This document shows positions 30,723 to 37,193 of a stretch of DNA of 38,261 nt, piece after piece (position 1 is the first letter of the stretch; each line of letters starts with the position of its first letter). The notes beneath the pieces were generated by a model. That model searched no databases and was not told where the DNA came from. It saw only the letters and a list, made by a program, of their open reading frames with translations. The DNA lies in IMG/VR virus record IMGVR_UViG_3300046723_000423, positions 1 to 38,261 of that record. One strand, written 5' to 3'. The stretch is from a virus. Position numbers and translations under genes: made by a program.

Positions 30723-31096
30723 TCGGGGGTCGTCCTCTGGACTAGCTCGAGTTCGGCTGCTGCGTAGATCACCGAGCACCGTGCATGGGAGAGAGTGCCG
30801 GAGACGGACTTCCACTCACCGAGGGCTCTGCGGTGCTCGTGGCGCTCCTCTTCGGTGGCCCGGTTGCGCCAGGCCCCGGTCAGCGTGTCGAGGGCCGGCG
30901 TCTCGGCGAAGAACTCATGCCAGGCGTGCAGCACCCTGGCGGCCTCGTAGAAGGTCAGGTGGGCGCGCAGGACACCGCACACCCGGCAGAGCCGCCCCGA
31001 CAACGCACCCTCAGCGAGGCCGAGAATGGCGCTGTCGGGGAGCTCGGCGACCAAGCGCTTGACGTCTACAAGCTCAAGGCGAGGGTCGTCGGCCAT
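30719..31096 (-). CDS. Hypothetical protein, second gene of the regulator operon, 125 aa
   Basis: Read leftward it begins MADDPRLELVDVKRLVAELP and contains a CRVCG pair within GALSGRLCRVCGVLRAHLTF, then a helical HAWHEFFAE and a charged helix. The paired cysteines and later His/Cys (LSHARCSVIY) may bind a metal. I recognise no family. It starts 9 nt after the stop of the winged-helix regulator, has a weak ribosome site, and is likely co-transcribed with it. It could be a partner or modulator of that regulator. Confidence 0.6.
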   Translation of the reverse strand: MADDPRLELVDVKRLVAELPDSAILGLAEGALSGRLCRVCGVLRAHLTFYEAARVLHAWHEFFAETPALDTLTGAWRNRATEEERHEHRRALGEWKSVSGTLSHARCSVIYAAAELELVQRTTPD

Positions 31097-31105
31097 CGCT
31101 GCTGC

Positions 31106-31456
31106 CTAGTCCTTGACTCCGGGCACTTTGTAGGTCCGGCCCTTCTTCACTACCTGCTTGTCCTTCTCGAGCTGGCCCAGCACCCGGTACATGTAGTTGG
31201 GCTTGATTTTCATCGACTCGGCGATCTCCTTGGCGCTGATCCCGGGCTGCTCGCCGATCAGCTTCAAGGCCTGGTCGATGCGGGTGCCGCCCCGTCGCCG
31301 TCGCCGGCCGCGGGGGCGGGATGCTCGAGCGGGCGCCGGCCGCTTGCCGTTGGGGCTGAGCGCATCCATCGCGCTCTTGATCTTCGCCCGTTCACTGTCG
31401 AGCTCCTCGAGTGACGACGAGAGCACGTCACGGACCTTCTCAATCGTTGCTGACAC
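31106..31456 (-). CDS. Winged-helix regulator with arginine-rich linker, 116 aa
   Basis: The GTG start follows AAGGAG at 7 nt. The N-terminus is a coiled-coil-like helix (SSLEELDSERAKIKSAMDAL). A basic linker follows (RASRPRGRRRRRGG). The C-terminal domain (about 57-116) is a winged helix: RIDQALKLIGEQPGISAKEI, then AESMKIKPNYMYRVLGQLEK and a wing (VVKKGRTYKVPG). This architecture is common in Thermoleophilia-type genomes in my recollection. Divergence from the integrase, with a palindrome between the two start regions, makes it the leading candidate for the phage's lysogeny or integrase regulator. DNA specificity is inferred, not shown. Confidence 0.75.
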   Translation of the reverse strand: MSATIEKVRDVLSSSLEELDSERAKIKSAMDALSPNGKRPAPARASRPRGRRRRRGGTRIDQALKLIGEQPGISAKEIAESMKIKPNYMYRVLGQLEKDKQVVKKGRTYKVPGVKD

Positions 31457-31502
31457 GTTCGGTCTCCTTAGCTGGTTTGAGTGAACGGGGAAACCTTACC
31501 GG

Positions 31503-31528
31503 AGTGTGGGCACACTTTGCGGTAGGGT
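31503..31528 (+). promoter_or_regulatory. Palindromic operator and TAGGGT promoter of the integrase
   Basis: AGTGTGGGCACACT (31503-31516) lies between the divergent starts of the regulator (31456) and integrase (31578). TAGGGT at 31523-31528 is the likely -10 box, so the operator would cover the spacer and block RNA polymerase. The exact reverse complement is found at 1890-1903. A short stem (GGCCG/CGGCC at 31542-31559) follows. Confidence 0.55.
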
Positions 31529-31577
31529 GTCGCCAACGTCGGGCCGAGGGGGTCCGGCCTTCCGAAGGAGAATCCAT

Positions 31578-32165
31578 ATGCCGAACGAGCTGACCACTCC
31601 CTGGGCCGACCGCGATGAATTGCGAAAGCTGCTCGCGATCGCCCAGAAGACCAGCCCCCGCGACTTCCTGCTGATCGCCCTCCTGGGCCTCAACGGGCTA
31701 CGGGCCTCAGAGGCGATAGGGGCCGCTGTACCGGACCTGGGGGCCTCTGGCGGCCACCGCACCCTCAGGGTGACCCGCAAGGGCTCCAAGGCCGGTGTCG
31801 TCCCCCTGGCGCCCCCTGTGGGCCTCGCTGTGGACGACTTCCTCGGGGGGCGCCCGTCCGGGCCGCTCCTGGCACGGCTAAACCGGGCAGGTGAGGTCGC
31901 GGAGCCGCTGCTCGGGATCTCGCGGCAGGCCGTCTATGACCGCGTCCAGAAGCTCGCTCGGGAAGCCGGCGTCAACCCGGCGCTCTCACCGCACTCGTTG
32001 CGGCGCAGCTTCGTGACGATCTCCCTGCAGAACGGTGTGCCGCTGCATCAGGTGCAGCTCGCGGTCGGCCACTCCTCGCCGACGACGACGATGATCTACA
32101 ACCGCGACGCCGGCAACCTCGAGGACAACCCGACCTTCGAGCTCGCCGAGGGTCTGCTCTCGTGA
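31578..32165 (+). CDS. int: Tyrosine recombinase (integrase), catalytic domain only, 195 aa
   Basis: All catalytic residues of the family are visible: Arg42 in GLRASEA, Lys68 in RKGSK, His139/Arg142 in HSLRR, His165 in GHSS and the nucleophile Tyr174 in TMIYNRD. The protein forms a 3'-phosphotyrosyl link with DNA and performs site-specific recombination. The start is fixed by GAAGGAGAATCC before the ATG. Normal phage integrases are 300-400 residues with an N-terminal arm-binding and SAM-like core-binding domain; here both are missing. It may need a partner protein or bind a very short site. Its stop overlaps the next start in GTGA. Confidence 0.85.
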   Translation: MPNELTTPWADRDELRKLLAIAQKTSPRDFLLIALLGLNGLRASEAIGAAVPDLGASGGHRTLRVTRKGSKAGVVPLAPPVGLAVDDFLGGRPSGPLLARLNRAGEVAEPLLGISRQAVYDRVQKLAREAGVNPALSPHSLRRSFVTISLQNGVPLHQVQLAVGHSSPTTTMIYNRDAGNLEDNPTFELAEGLLS

Positions 32166-32398
32166 GCATCCCCAAGGGCGAGACGATCAACTGCCGCTCG
32201 AGGAAGTCGCCCAACTGCGAGCACGGGAAGCCGATCGCGGAGACGGCGATGGACCCCGAAGGTGACGGCATGGCCGAAGACGGCACCTGGGACGGCGAGA
32301 CGGTGCTCTGCGATGCCTGCTACATCGCCGAGGGAATGCCGGTCAACAACGCGAACCCCGGCTCCGTGGCCGGCGGGAAAGGGAGCCCAGGTCGATGA
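32162..32398 (+). CDS. Cysteine-containing small protein, 78 aa
   Basis: It starts in GTGA with the integrase. Cys residues occur in NCRSRKSPNCEHGKPI and in LCDACY, giving a possible four-Cys zinc site across an acidic insert (ETAMDPEGDGMAEDGTWDGE). The role is unknown. Direct translational coupling to the integrase suggests co-expression, though not necessarily a shared function. It ends in an ATGA overlap with the next gene. Confidence 0.6.
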   Translation: MSIPKGETINCRSRKSPNCEHGKPIAETAMDPEGDGMAEDGTWDGETVLCDACYIAEGMPVNNANPGSVAGGKGSPGR

Positions 32399-32544
32399 AG
32401 AAATCGAAGGAGAACACGCCCGCAGCCAACCGACGTCGGATCGCGATGGCGCAGCACGCTGAGATCAAAGGCAAGCTGTTCCGGACCCCGCCCGAGAACC
32501 AGGCAAAGGGCACTCGGGAGTTCGTCCACCAGGAGGAGCGGTGA
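32395..32544 (+). CDS. Very small basic protein, 49 aa
   Basis: This gene starts in ATGA and ends in a TGATG overlap. The product MKKSKENTPAANRRRIAMAQ, then HAEIKGKLFRTPPENQAKG is basic at the start and acidic at the end. It is a possible integrase partner by size and place (excisionase-like proteins are often this small and basic), but no helix-turn-helix is visible. I record it as unknown. Confidence 0.5.
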   Translation: MKKSKENTPAANRRRIAMAQHAEIKGKLFRTPPENQAKGTREFVHQEER

Positions 32545-32765
32545 TGGCCCAATTCGACCCTCCACAGATCCGTGTCGGTGGGCTCTCTGGGCGCGTGCAG
32601 TGCATCACCCACGGTAAGGAGATCGACCTCCCTAACGGCGAGAAGGGGATTGAGTCGAGTCGCAAGTACGACGTCCACGATCAATTCGAGACGGTCGCCC
32701 GTGAGCTTGGGTGGTCGCCGCCGAAAAAGGGGCCGGGAGATCAACCGGACGGGACGATCCAGTGA
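32544..32765 (+). CDS. Hypothetical protein, 73 aa
   Basis: The ATG at 32544 overlaps the previous stop and is preceded by AGGAGGAGCG. The product MAQFDPPQIRVGGLSGRVQC, then ITHGKEIDLPNGEKGIESSR, followed by DQFETVARELGWSPPKKG is a small mixed protein with one Cys-His pair. I recognise no family. It is coupled to the next gene by GTGA. Confidence 0.6.
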   Translation: MAQFDPPQIRVGGLSGRVQCITHGKEIDLPNGEKGIESSRKYDVHDQFETVARELGWSPPKKGPGDQPDGTIQ

Positions 32766-32938
32766 GGCCCTTCGACTGGCGCCGGCAGTGCCCTGACGAT
32801 GTCAGTCGGCGCTTCCCGGCGGTCGTCGGCAAGGGTCGCGGCGAGCAGCTCGAGGTCGCCGATGCTCGCCGCAAATTGCGCCCTCGAAAAGAGCGACTCC
32901 CGATGGAACCCTTGACGGAAGCAGACAATCCCGCGTAG
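32762..32938 (+). CDS. Small basic protein, 58 aa
   Basis: It starts with GTG in GTGA. The product VRPFDWRRQCPDDVSRRFPA, then QLEVADARRKLRPRKERLPM is Arg-rich. The coding sequence ends inside the promoter that drives the replication module (TTGACG at 32912), so the last 27 bases carry two functions. Function unknown. Confidence 0.5.
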   Translation: MRPFDWRRQCPDDVSRRFPAVVGKGRGEQLEVADARRKLRPRKERLPMEPLTEADNPA

Positions 32939-32941
32939 GGT
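32912..32941 (+). promoter_or_regulatory. Near-consensus sigma70-type promoter of the replication module
   Basis: TTGACG (32912-32917), an 18-bp spacer and TAGGGT (32936-32941) make the best -35/-10 pair of the window. Transcription should start near 32948. It points at the initiator and helicase genes. Confidence 0.75.
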
Positions 32942-32974
32942 CTCGCCCGCTTCACACGTTTGTTCTCTGGTCGC

Positions 32975-33013
32975 AACGGCCGCCCCTCACTCCGTCCTCG
33001 AGGGGCGGCCGTT
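32975..33013 (+). promoter_or_regulatory. Perfect 14-bp hairpin in the leader of the replication module
   Basis: AACGGCCGCCCCTC (32975-32988) pairs exactly with GAGGGGCGGCCGTT (33000-33013) around an 11-nt loop, about 27 nt after the predicted start of transcription. It is followed by TGTGTCC rather than a T-run, so it could be an attenuator, a protected 5' end or an antitermination site. Downstream a 6-codon ORF (33102-33122) behind GGGGG ends in GTGA on the start of the first gene. Confidence 0.6.
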
Positions 33014-33118
33014 TGTGTCCGGCCGGCGAGACTTTTTCTTTCCGTCCGCTCGTGGCCCTAGCTTCGCGATCGTCTTGCACACGACGCCGAGGGGGCAAAC
33101 GATGGAGGGGAGATCGCG

Positions 33119-33319
33119 GTGAAAGAGACGATCGGGATGCACCAGTTTCGGGACCCCGGCAAGGGTTGCTTCCTCCCCAAACCGCAGGTCGTCAAACAGA
33201 CCGCGGCAGGCACTCACATCGCGGCGCCGGCCGGCTATGACCCCGACCGTGGCGGCGTCATTCGCTACAACTGGACCCGCGATTACTTCCTCGTAGACGA
33301 CAACCTTCTGCCGGCGTGA
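33119..33319 (+). CDS. Small hypothetical protein, first gene of the replication module, 66 aa
   Basis: The GTG at 33119 follows GGAG at a slightly long spacing and overlaps the TGA of a 6-codon leader ORF (33102-33122). The product VKETIGMHQFRDPGKGCFLP, then YDPDRGGVIRYNWTRDYFLV is a compact beta-rich protein. I recognise no family. It ends in a GTGA overlap with the next gene. Confidence 0.6.
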   Translation: MKETIGMHQFRDPGKGCFLPKPQVVKQTAAGTHIAAPAGYDPDRGGVIRYNWTRDYFLVDDNLLPA

Positions 33320-33492
33320 GTAAGCCTCTCGAAGTCGAGCTCCTCGTTTGCCCAGAGCCCGGTTGCCGGCACATCGGCAAAGTCCCGATGAAGGGAGCGG
33401 CGAGCCAGATGAAGGGCTATTGCCGCGGGTCGATGCATGACAACCACCCGAAACGCCGGATGGAGCAGGTCCGTTTCGTGGAGGCTGAGTGA
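33316..33492 (+). CDS. Small zinc-finger-like protein, 58 aa
   Basis: It starts in GTGA. LLVCPEPGCRHIGKVPMKGA followed by GYCRGSMHDNHPKRRMEQVR has three Cys and three His in an arrangement like small phage zinc fingers (C-x4-C...C...H). It probably binds one metal ion. Such proteins are common beside actinophage replication genes and their role is unknown. It is coupled to the initiator gene by GTGA. Confidence 0.6.
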   Translation: MSKPLEVELLVCPEPGCRHIGKVPMKGAASQMKGYCRGSMHDNHPKRRMEQVRFVEAE

Positions 33493-34298
33493 GTCTCGCT
33501 GACCAGCGAAGGGCTCCCTTCGTTTGGACGACGATCGCGGCGATCAAGGCGATCCGTGAGGGAGTCACCGCCAGCGATCCCAGCCTGAGCAGTCTGCGCT
33601 CGGTCTACGACGCTCTGATCGAGGTCGCCAACGAGCAGCGCTCTCGGCCTGAGATCGCCACCGACAGCGACAGCTTCACGGCGACGAGGGAGCGGGTTGC
33701 CTCCTACTCAGGCACGTCAACCAAGACCGTTTCGCGGGGCCTCAAAACCCTCGAGCGAGTCGGCGTTCTTCGGGTCGAGCGACGTGAAGAAAAGCAGCTC
33801 CCGAGCCTCTATGTGTTGATCGAGCCCGGGACACAGAGTCCCACCCCCGGGTCACAGAGTCCAGGGGACCCCGGGTCACAGAGTCCCACAACTACTCAAG
33901 AAGAAAAAGATAAAGCCAAGAAGAAGGCGCCTGTCAAAACGGTCAATTCCAAGCCTGTTTCGGAGGAGGAGTTGATCCTCGCTGCTGCTGTTGTTGAATC
34001 TTTCAACGAGGTCTTTGGGACCGCGCTCACCGTCGATCCGCACCTGACCCCGATCGTCGGTCGGATCCGCGAGAAGCCAAAGCTCAATGCCGAGCATCAT
34101 CGGATGGTGATCGAGGCGGTCTCCAACGGCGAGCATTGGTGGAATGGGGCGCCGACGCCGCGGATCATCTACGGCAATGCCGCGCAGTTCGAGGCGTCGA
34201 TCGAGTTGGCTCGAGCCGAGGCCAAGAAACCCAAGCGCTACGACGTCAACGCCGAAGCCGACCGGATGAAACGCGAGCAAGAAGAAGGGCGCGACTAG
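33489..34298 (+). CDS. Replication initiator-like protein with winged helix, 269 aa
   Basis: It starts with GTG in GTGA. The N-terminal domain (about 10-112) is a winged helix: RSVYDALIEVANEQRSR, then RVASYSGTSTKTVSRGLKTL and a wing (LRVERREEKQLPSLYVLIE). A flexible linker with three PG(T/S)QSP repeats follows (113-135), then a basic helix. The C-terminal domain (about 150-245; ESFNEVFGTALTVDPHLTPI, then EAVSNGEHWWNGAPTPRIIY) fits the conserved C-terminal domain of phage replication initiators of the O/DnaD-like group. Next to it lies the helicase gene, and its own linker DNA holds the iterons, so it is the likely origin-binding protein. Confidence 0.75.
   Translation: MSLADQRRAPFVWTTIAAIKAIREGVTASDPSLSSLRSVYDALIEVANEQRSRPEIATDSDSFTATRERVASYSGTSTKTVSRGLKTLERVGVLRVERREEKQLPSLYVLIEPGTQSPTPGSQSPGDPGSQSPTTTQEEKDKAKKKAPVKTVNSKPVSEEELILAAAVVESFNEVFGTALTVDPHLTPIVGRIREKPKLNAEHHRMVIEAVSNGEHWWNGAPTPRIIYGNAAQFEASIELARAEAKKPKRYDVNAEADRMKREQEEGRD
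33825..33886 (+). repeat. Three 17-bp iterons, likely replication origin
   Basis: CCCGGG(A/T)CACAGAGTCC occurs at 33825, 33846 and 33870, spaced 21 and 24 bp (two helical turns), with one base difference. It is followed at about 33889-33930 by the A-rich stretch CAACTACTCAAGAAGAAAAA, rare in this GC-rich genome and a good unwinding element. Iterons plus an A-rich element inside an initiator gene match the lambda ori arrangement in the O gene. Confidence 0.65.
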
Positions 34299-35668
34299 TG
34301 GGCTCGGTGACGATGCCGGGGCAGGACGACGCCCCGCCGACCAATATCGAGATGGAGGAATCGGTGCTCGGGGCGATGCTCGTCAACGAGCGGGCGCTGA
34401 AGCAGGTGCGGGTGGACTCGGGCCTGACCTCCAAGCACTTCTACCTCGATCGTCACCGCGAGATCTTCGCCACCATCTGCAGGGTCGCCGTCCGCAGTGG
34501 CGCCGTGGACTCGCTGCTGGTCAGCAACGAGATCCCCGCGCACAAGGACGTGATCGCCGACCTGGTCGCCAAGGTGCCGGCGCCGGGGAACGCGATGCAC
34601 TACGCCCGGATCGTTTTGATAAACGCCCAGCTGCGGGCCAAGCTCGAGGGTGCGCAGCTGATCGTGCGGGGCGTGCGTGAGCGGGCCGACGAGGAGCGCT
34701 CGGCCGAGCTCGTTCGGGAGGGCCTGCAGCTCGCCGCCTCCGACTACACGATCGAGGCTGAACCGACGTCGGGTGAGGCGATTCTTGACGAGCTGTTCAA
34801 CCACTTCGATCGCGACGAGGAGGGTGAGGTCTTCGAGCTGCCCTGGGCGATCCTCAACGAGTCGGTGCTTGGCGGCTACCGGCGCAAGCAGATGTCGGTG
34901 ATCGCCGGCTGGACCGGCATGGGCAAGAGCTGGTTGCTGGACGACATCATGGCCGCCTTCGACTCCCAGGGCTACAAGGCGGCGATCTTCGCGACCGAGA
35001 TGTCACGCGAGGAGAGAGCGGCCAGGTGGCTGACTTCGCAGACCGGGGTGTCGCTCGAAAAGATCCTCCGCAACCGCCTCGACGCCGACGACCATCGCAA
35101 GTTGGCGAAGGCTCGAGCCGAGGCCGATGGCCGACTGCCCTTCGACTACTTCGAGGCGTTCGAATGGAGCGCCGACAAGATCTGCGAGCGGATCATCTTC
35201 GGCGATTACGACGTCGTCGCGATCGACCCGGTCACCGAGATCCCCGGCTTCGAAGAAACGGAAACCGCGTCGAAGATCTCCCGTCGACTCGCGACGGTCG
35301 CCGGCCGCGCCGACTGCCATGTGATCGCCGTCTCGCACCTGAATCGCAACCGACTGAAGGATCCCAAAGGGGTGAAGCCGCGGCCGGTGCTCGCCGACCT
35401 GAAGGGCTCGGGTGCCCTCGAAACCAACGCCCACGCCGTCCTCTTCCTGCACCGTAAGCAGGACGCTGAGGCGCACATCTTGCCCGAGGGCGAGCTGTTC
35501 TACGCGAAGGTCAGGAACGGGGTGCCGAAGGAGATCAACGTGGTCCAGTCGAGTCGGACTCACCGTTTCCTAGCCCTGGCGCCGGACCCGGTGCATGTGC
35601 AGGAGACGATCAAAATGGACACGCCGCCGCCCCATGACAGCACCGAGGGTCGGGTGTTCCCGTTTTGA
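34298..35668 (+). CDS. dnaB: DnaB-type replicative helicase, 456 aa
   Basis: The GTG at 34298 overlaps the previous TAG (TAGTG). The N-terminal helical domain (about 16-115) opens NIEMEESVLGAMLVNERALK, the usual DnaB beginning. The RecA-like C-terminal domain carries Walker A GWTGMGKSW (about 204-212), Walker B VVAID (306-310) and HVIAVSHLNR (341-350). As a hexamer it unwinds DNA ahead of the fork using ATP. No separate loader gene is seen, so the initiator may load it, or the host may supply one. The length is normal. A TTGA overlap joins it to the next gene. Confidence 0.92.
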   Translation: MGSVTMPGQDDAPPTNIEMEESVLGAMLVNERALKQVRVDSGLTSKHFYLDRHREIFATICRVAVRSGAVDSLLVSNEIPAHKDVIADLVAKVPAPGNAMHYARIVLINAQLRAKLEGAQLIVRGVRERADEERSAELVREGLQLAASDYTIEAEPTSGEAILDELFNHFDRDEEGEVFELPWAILNESVLGGYRRKQMSVIAGWTGMGKSWLLDDIMAAFDSQGYKAAIFATEMSREERAARWLTSQTGVSLEKILRNRLDADDHRKLAKARAEADGRLPFDYFEAFEWSADKICERIIFGDYDVVAIDPVTEIPGFEETETASKISRRLATVAGRADCHVIAVSHLNRNRLKDPKGVKPRPVLADLKGSGALETNAHAVLFLHRKQDAEAHILPEGELFYAKVRNGVPKEINVVQSSRTHRFLALAPDPVHVQETIKMDTPPPHDSTEGRVFPF

Positions 35669-36399
35669 TTCAGAAGTCCGACAGCCAGATCAAGCGGGAA
35701 GTGAGCCGGGCGAAAAAGAAGGTCTCCCGCAGGGCGACGCGGGTGACGATCACTCGGCCCAACGGTGAGGTCGAGACGGCGCCGGCCTCGCGCTTCCGAC
35801 GCAAGCCGACCTACGTCTTTCGGCTCGATCGTCGTCAGCGCCAGGCCCTCTTCTCCGGGGAGACGCCACGGATCACGGTGCCCGCCGGCGAGTGTCCCTT
35901 CGAGCCCGGTGACGTCTACGACGTGCCCGGCACTCGGAACCTCTCGATCGGCATCGTCGGCATCGCCGAGGGCCAGGGCCAGGACGTCTTGGTCTACACG
36001 GTCTTCGATCAGCGCCCGCGGCTGCTGCGCGCCAACGTCCACTCGGTTGACTTCGATTCCATCCGACGCAGCTACGACAGTAAGGGCGTGCCGAAGCCGA
36101 TGGAGGATGCCGCCGCAGTCGCCCAGGCCGCCGAGGAGAGCGCCTACACGACGTCCCCAGGCGCTTCCCTACGCGGTGAGCCCGAGGCGATCGGCAAGGG
36201 CGCGTTGGAGGAACAGAATCAGCTCCGGCGCGATAAGCGTGAGCGCAAGATCCGCTCGCCGATCGCCGACATCAACGGCAAGCTCGCCGACCTCGAAGAC
36301 AATCCCCTCTTCGCCGCTCACGGCTCGACGGTCCGCTTCCTGCGCAACCGGCTCGCCAAACTCGAGCAGGAACGTCTCGAGGAAGAGGGTGACGGGTGA
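35665..36399 (+). CDS. Hypothetical protein of the replication module, 244 aa
   Basis: It starts with a TTG in TTGA; no ATG is available before residue 144. The N-terminus is basic (IKREVSRAKKKVSRRATRVT). A beta domain follows (FRRKPTYVFRLDRRQRQALF, then EPGDVYDVPGTRNLSIGIVG), like a small barrel of nucleic-acid-binding type. A long helical, charged end comes last (QLRRDKRERKIRSPIADING). The family is not recognised. DNA binding is possible from composition, and the neighbours suggest a role in replication or recombination. Confidence 0.65.
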   Translation: MIQKSDSQIKREVSRAKKKVSRRATRVTITRPNGEVETAPASRFRRKPTYVFRLDRRQRQALFSGETPRITVPAGECPFEPGDVYDVPGTRNLSIGIVGIAEGQGQDVLVYTVFDQRPRLLRANVHSVDFDSIRRSYDSKGVPKPMEDAAAVAQAAEESAYTTSPGASLRGEPEAIGKGALEEQNQLRRDKRERKIRSPIADINGKLADLEDNPLFAAHGSTVRFLRNRLAKLEQERLEEEGDG

Positions 36400-36647
36400 G
36401 CTCTGATCCCCCCTTCACCGAGCCGACCGGCAATTGGACCGAGCGGGCTGCCGCGTTGGTCAAGTCCGGCGACTACGTCGAGGATTCTGCCGGTGATCGC
36501 CTGAAAGTCATTGCCTCTTACGCCGGCACCGGAGGCGCCTCTGCGTCGGCCACTACTTGGCACGTTGACTGCTACCGCCACGGTCGGCCGACGAAGCGGA
36601 TTGGCTGCGACCCAAGTGATCCGATCAAAGTCGAGGTCCCGGTATGA
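36396..36647 (+). CDS. Small hypothetical protein, 83 aa
   Basis: It starts in GTGA. The product (EPTGNWTERAAALVKSGDYV, then KVIASYAGTGGASASATTWH) has an alternating beta-strand pattern and two cysteines (DCYRHGRPTKRIGC) with a His between them, possibly a metal site. I recognise no family. It is coupled at its end to the next gene by ATGA. Confidence 0.6.
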   Translation: MSSDPPFTEPTGNWTERAAALVKSGDYVEDSAGDRLKVIASYAGTGGASASATTWHVDCYRHGRPTKRIGCDPSDPIKVEVPV

Positions 36648-36874
36648 ACCCGAGCGCTGATGTCACTCAGTGCGCCTGCTGCTTGGGCCATCGCCGGCTG
36701 AAGCAGGACGGCACCTTCTACGCTCACGATCGCGGTGCTCGGATCAAGGTGAATTGTCCGGGCTCTGGACTGACGCCCGAAGAGGCGGCGAGCCAACACG
36801 CGCTCGAGAAGCGACAGGGCGAGAGCGTCGAGTCCGGCCGGCAGGACTCGGTCGCTCCGGAGGACATTTTCTGA
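36644..36874 (+). CDS. Small zinc-finger-like protein, 76 aa
   Basis: It starts in ATGA. CACCLGHRRLKQDGTFYAHD, then IKVNCPGSGLTPEEAA gives Cys-Cys, Cys, His and Cys ligands. The 'CxxC...LxxDGxxxxH...CPGSGxxP' arrangement is one I have seen in many small actinophage proteins. Its function is not established. The rest is an acidic, polar tail. It ends in TGATG with the next gene. Confidence 0.65.
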   Translation: MNPSADVTQCACCLGHRRLKQDGTFYAHDRGARIKVNCPGSGLTPEEAASQHALEKRQGESVESGRQDSVAPEDIF

Positions 36875-36981
36875 TGAAGCTCGCCTGGCGATCGCCGAAG
36901 TTCTTCGAGGAGCCGGGTCTCTTCGTCGTTGTCGGCCGCCGTAGCGTCTGCGTCTTGCCGGTGCCGAGGAAGCGGGCCTGA
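36874..36981 (+). CDS. Very small protein, 35 aa
   Basis: It is held by TGATG overlaps on both sides. The product MKLAWRSPKFFEEPGLFVVV, then GRRSVCVLPVPRKRA has a short hydrophobic strand and a basic end. With only 35 residues the call rests on coupling and the exact fit between neighbours. Function unknown. Confidence 0.45.
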   Translation: MKLAWRSPKFFEEPGLFVVVGRRSVCVLPVPRKRA

Positions 36982-37193
36982 TGGCGCCGGCAACTTGCAC
37001 GAAATGTCAGCGTCCGATCGTCTGGGCCGCGCTCGACGGCGAGTCAGCTGCCTTCGAGGTCGCCGTCCTGCAGAACGACGAGCCCAGCTTCGAGATCCAC
37101 AAGGCGCACGGGACCTATCGGGCCAAGCCGCGCCGCTCCCTGCCGTATGCGACTCCCTACCAGCGACACACCTGCCGAAAGGACCAGCGATGA
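36981..37193 (+). CDS. Small zinc-binding protein, 70 aa
   Basis: It starts in TGATG. CTKCQRPIVWAALDGESA at the N-terminus and YQRHTCRKDQR at the C-terminus provide Cys-x2-Cys, His and Cys ligands that would close a small zinc fold. The 'CxxCxxPIvWA' opening is frequent in small phage proteins of unknown role. It ends in ATGA on the nuclease gene. Confidence 0.65.
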   Translation: MAPATCTKCQRPIVWAALDGESAAFEVAVLQNDEPSFEIHKAHGTYRAKPRRSLPYATPYQRHTCRKDQR

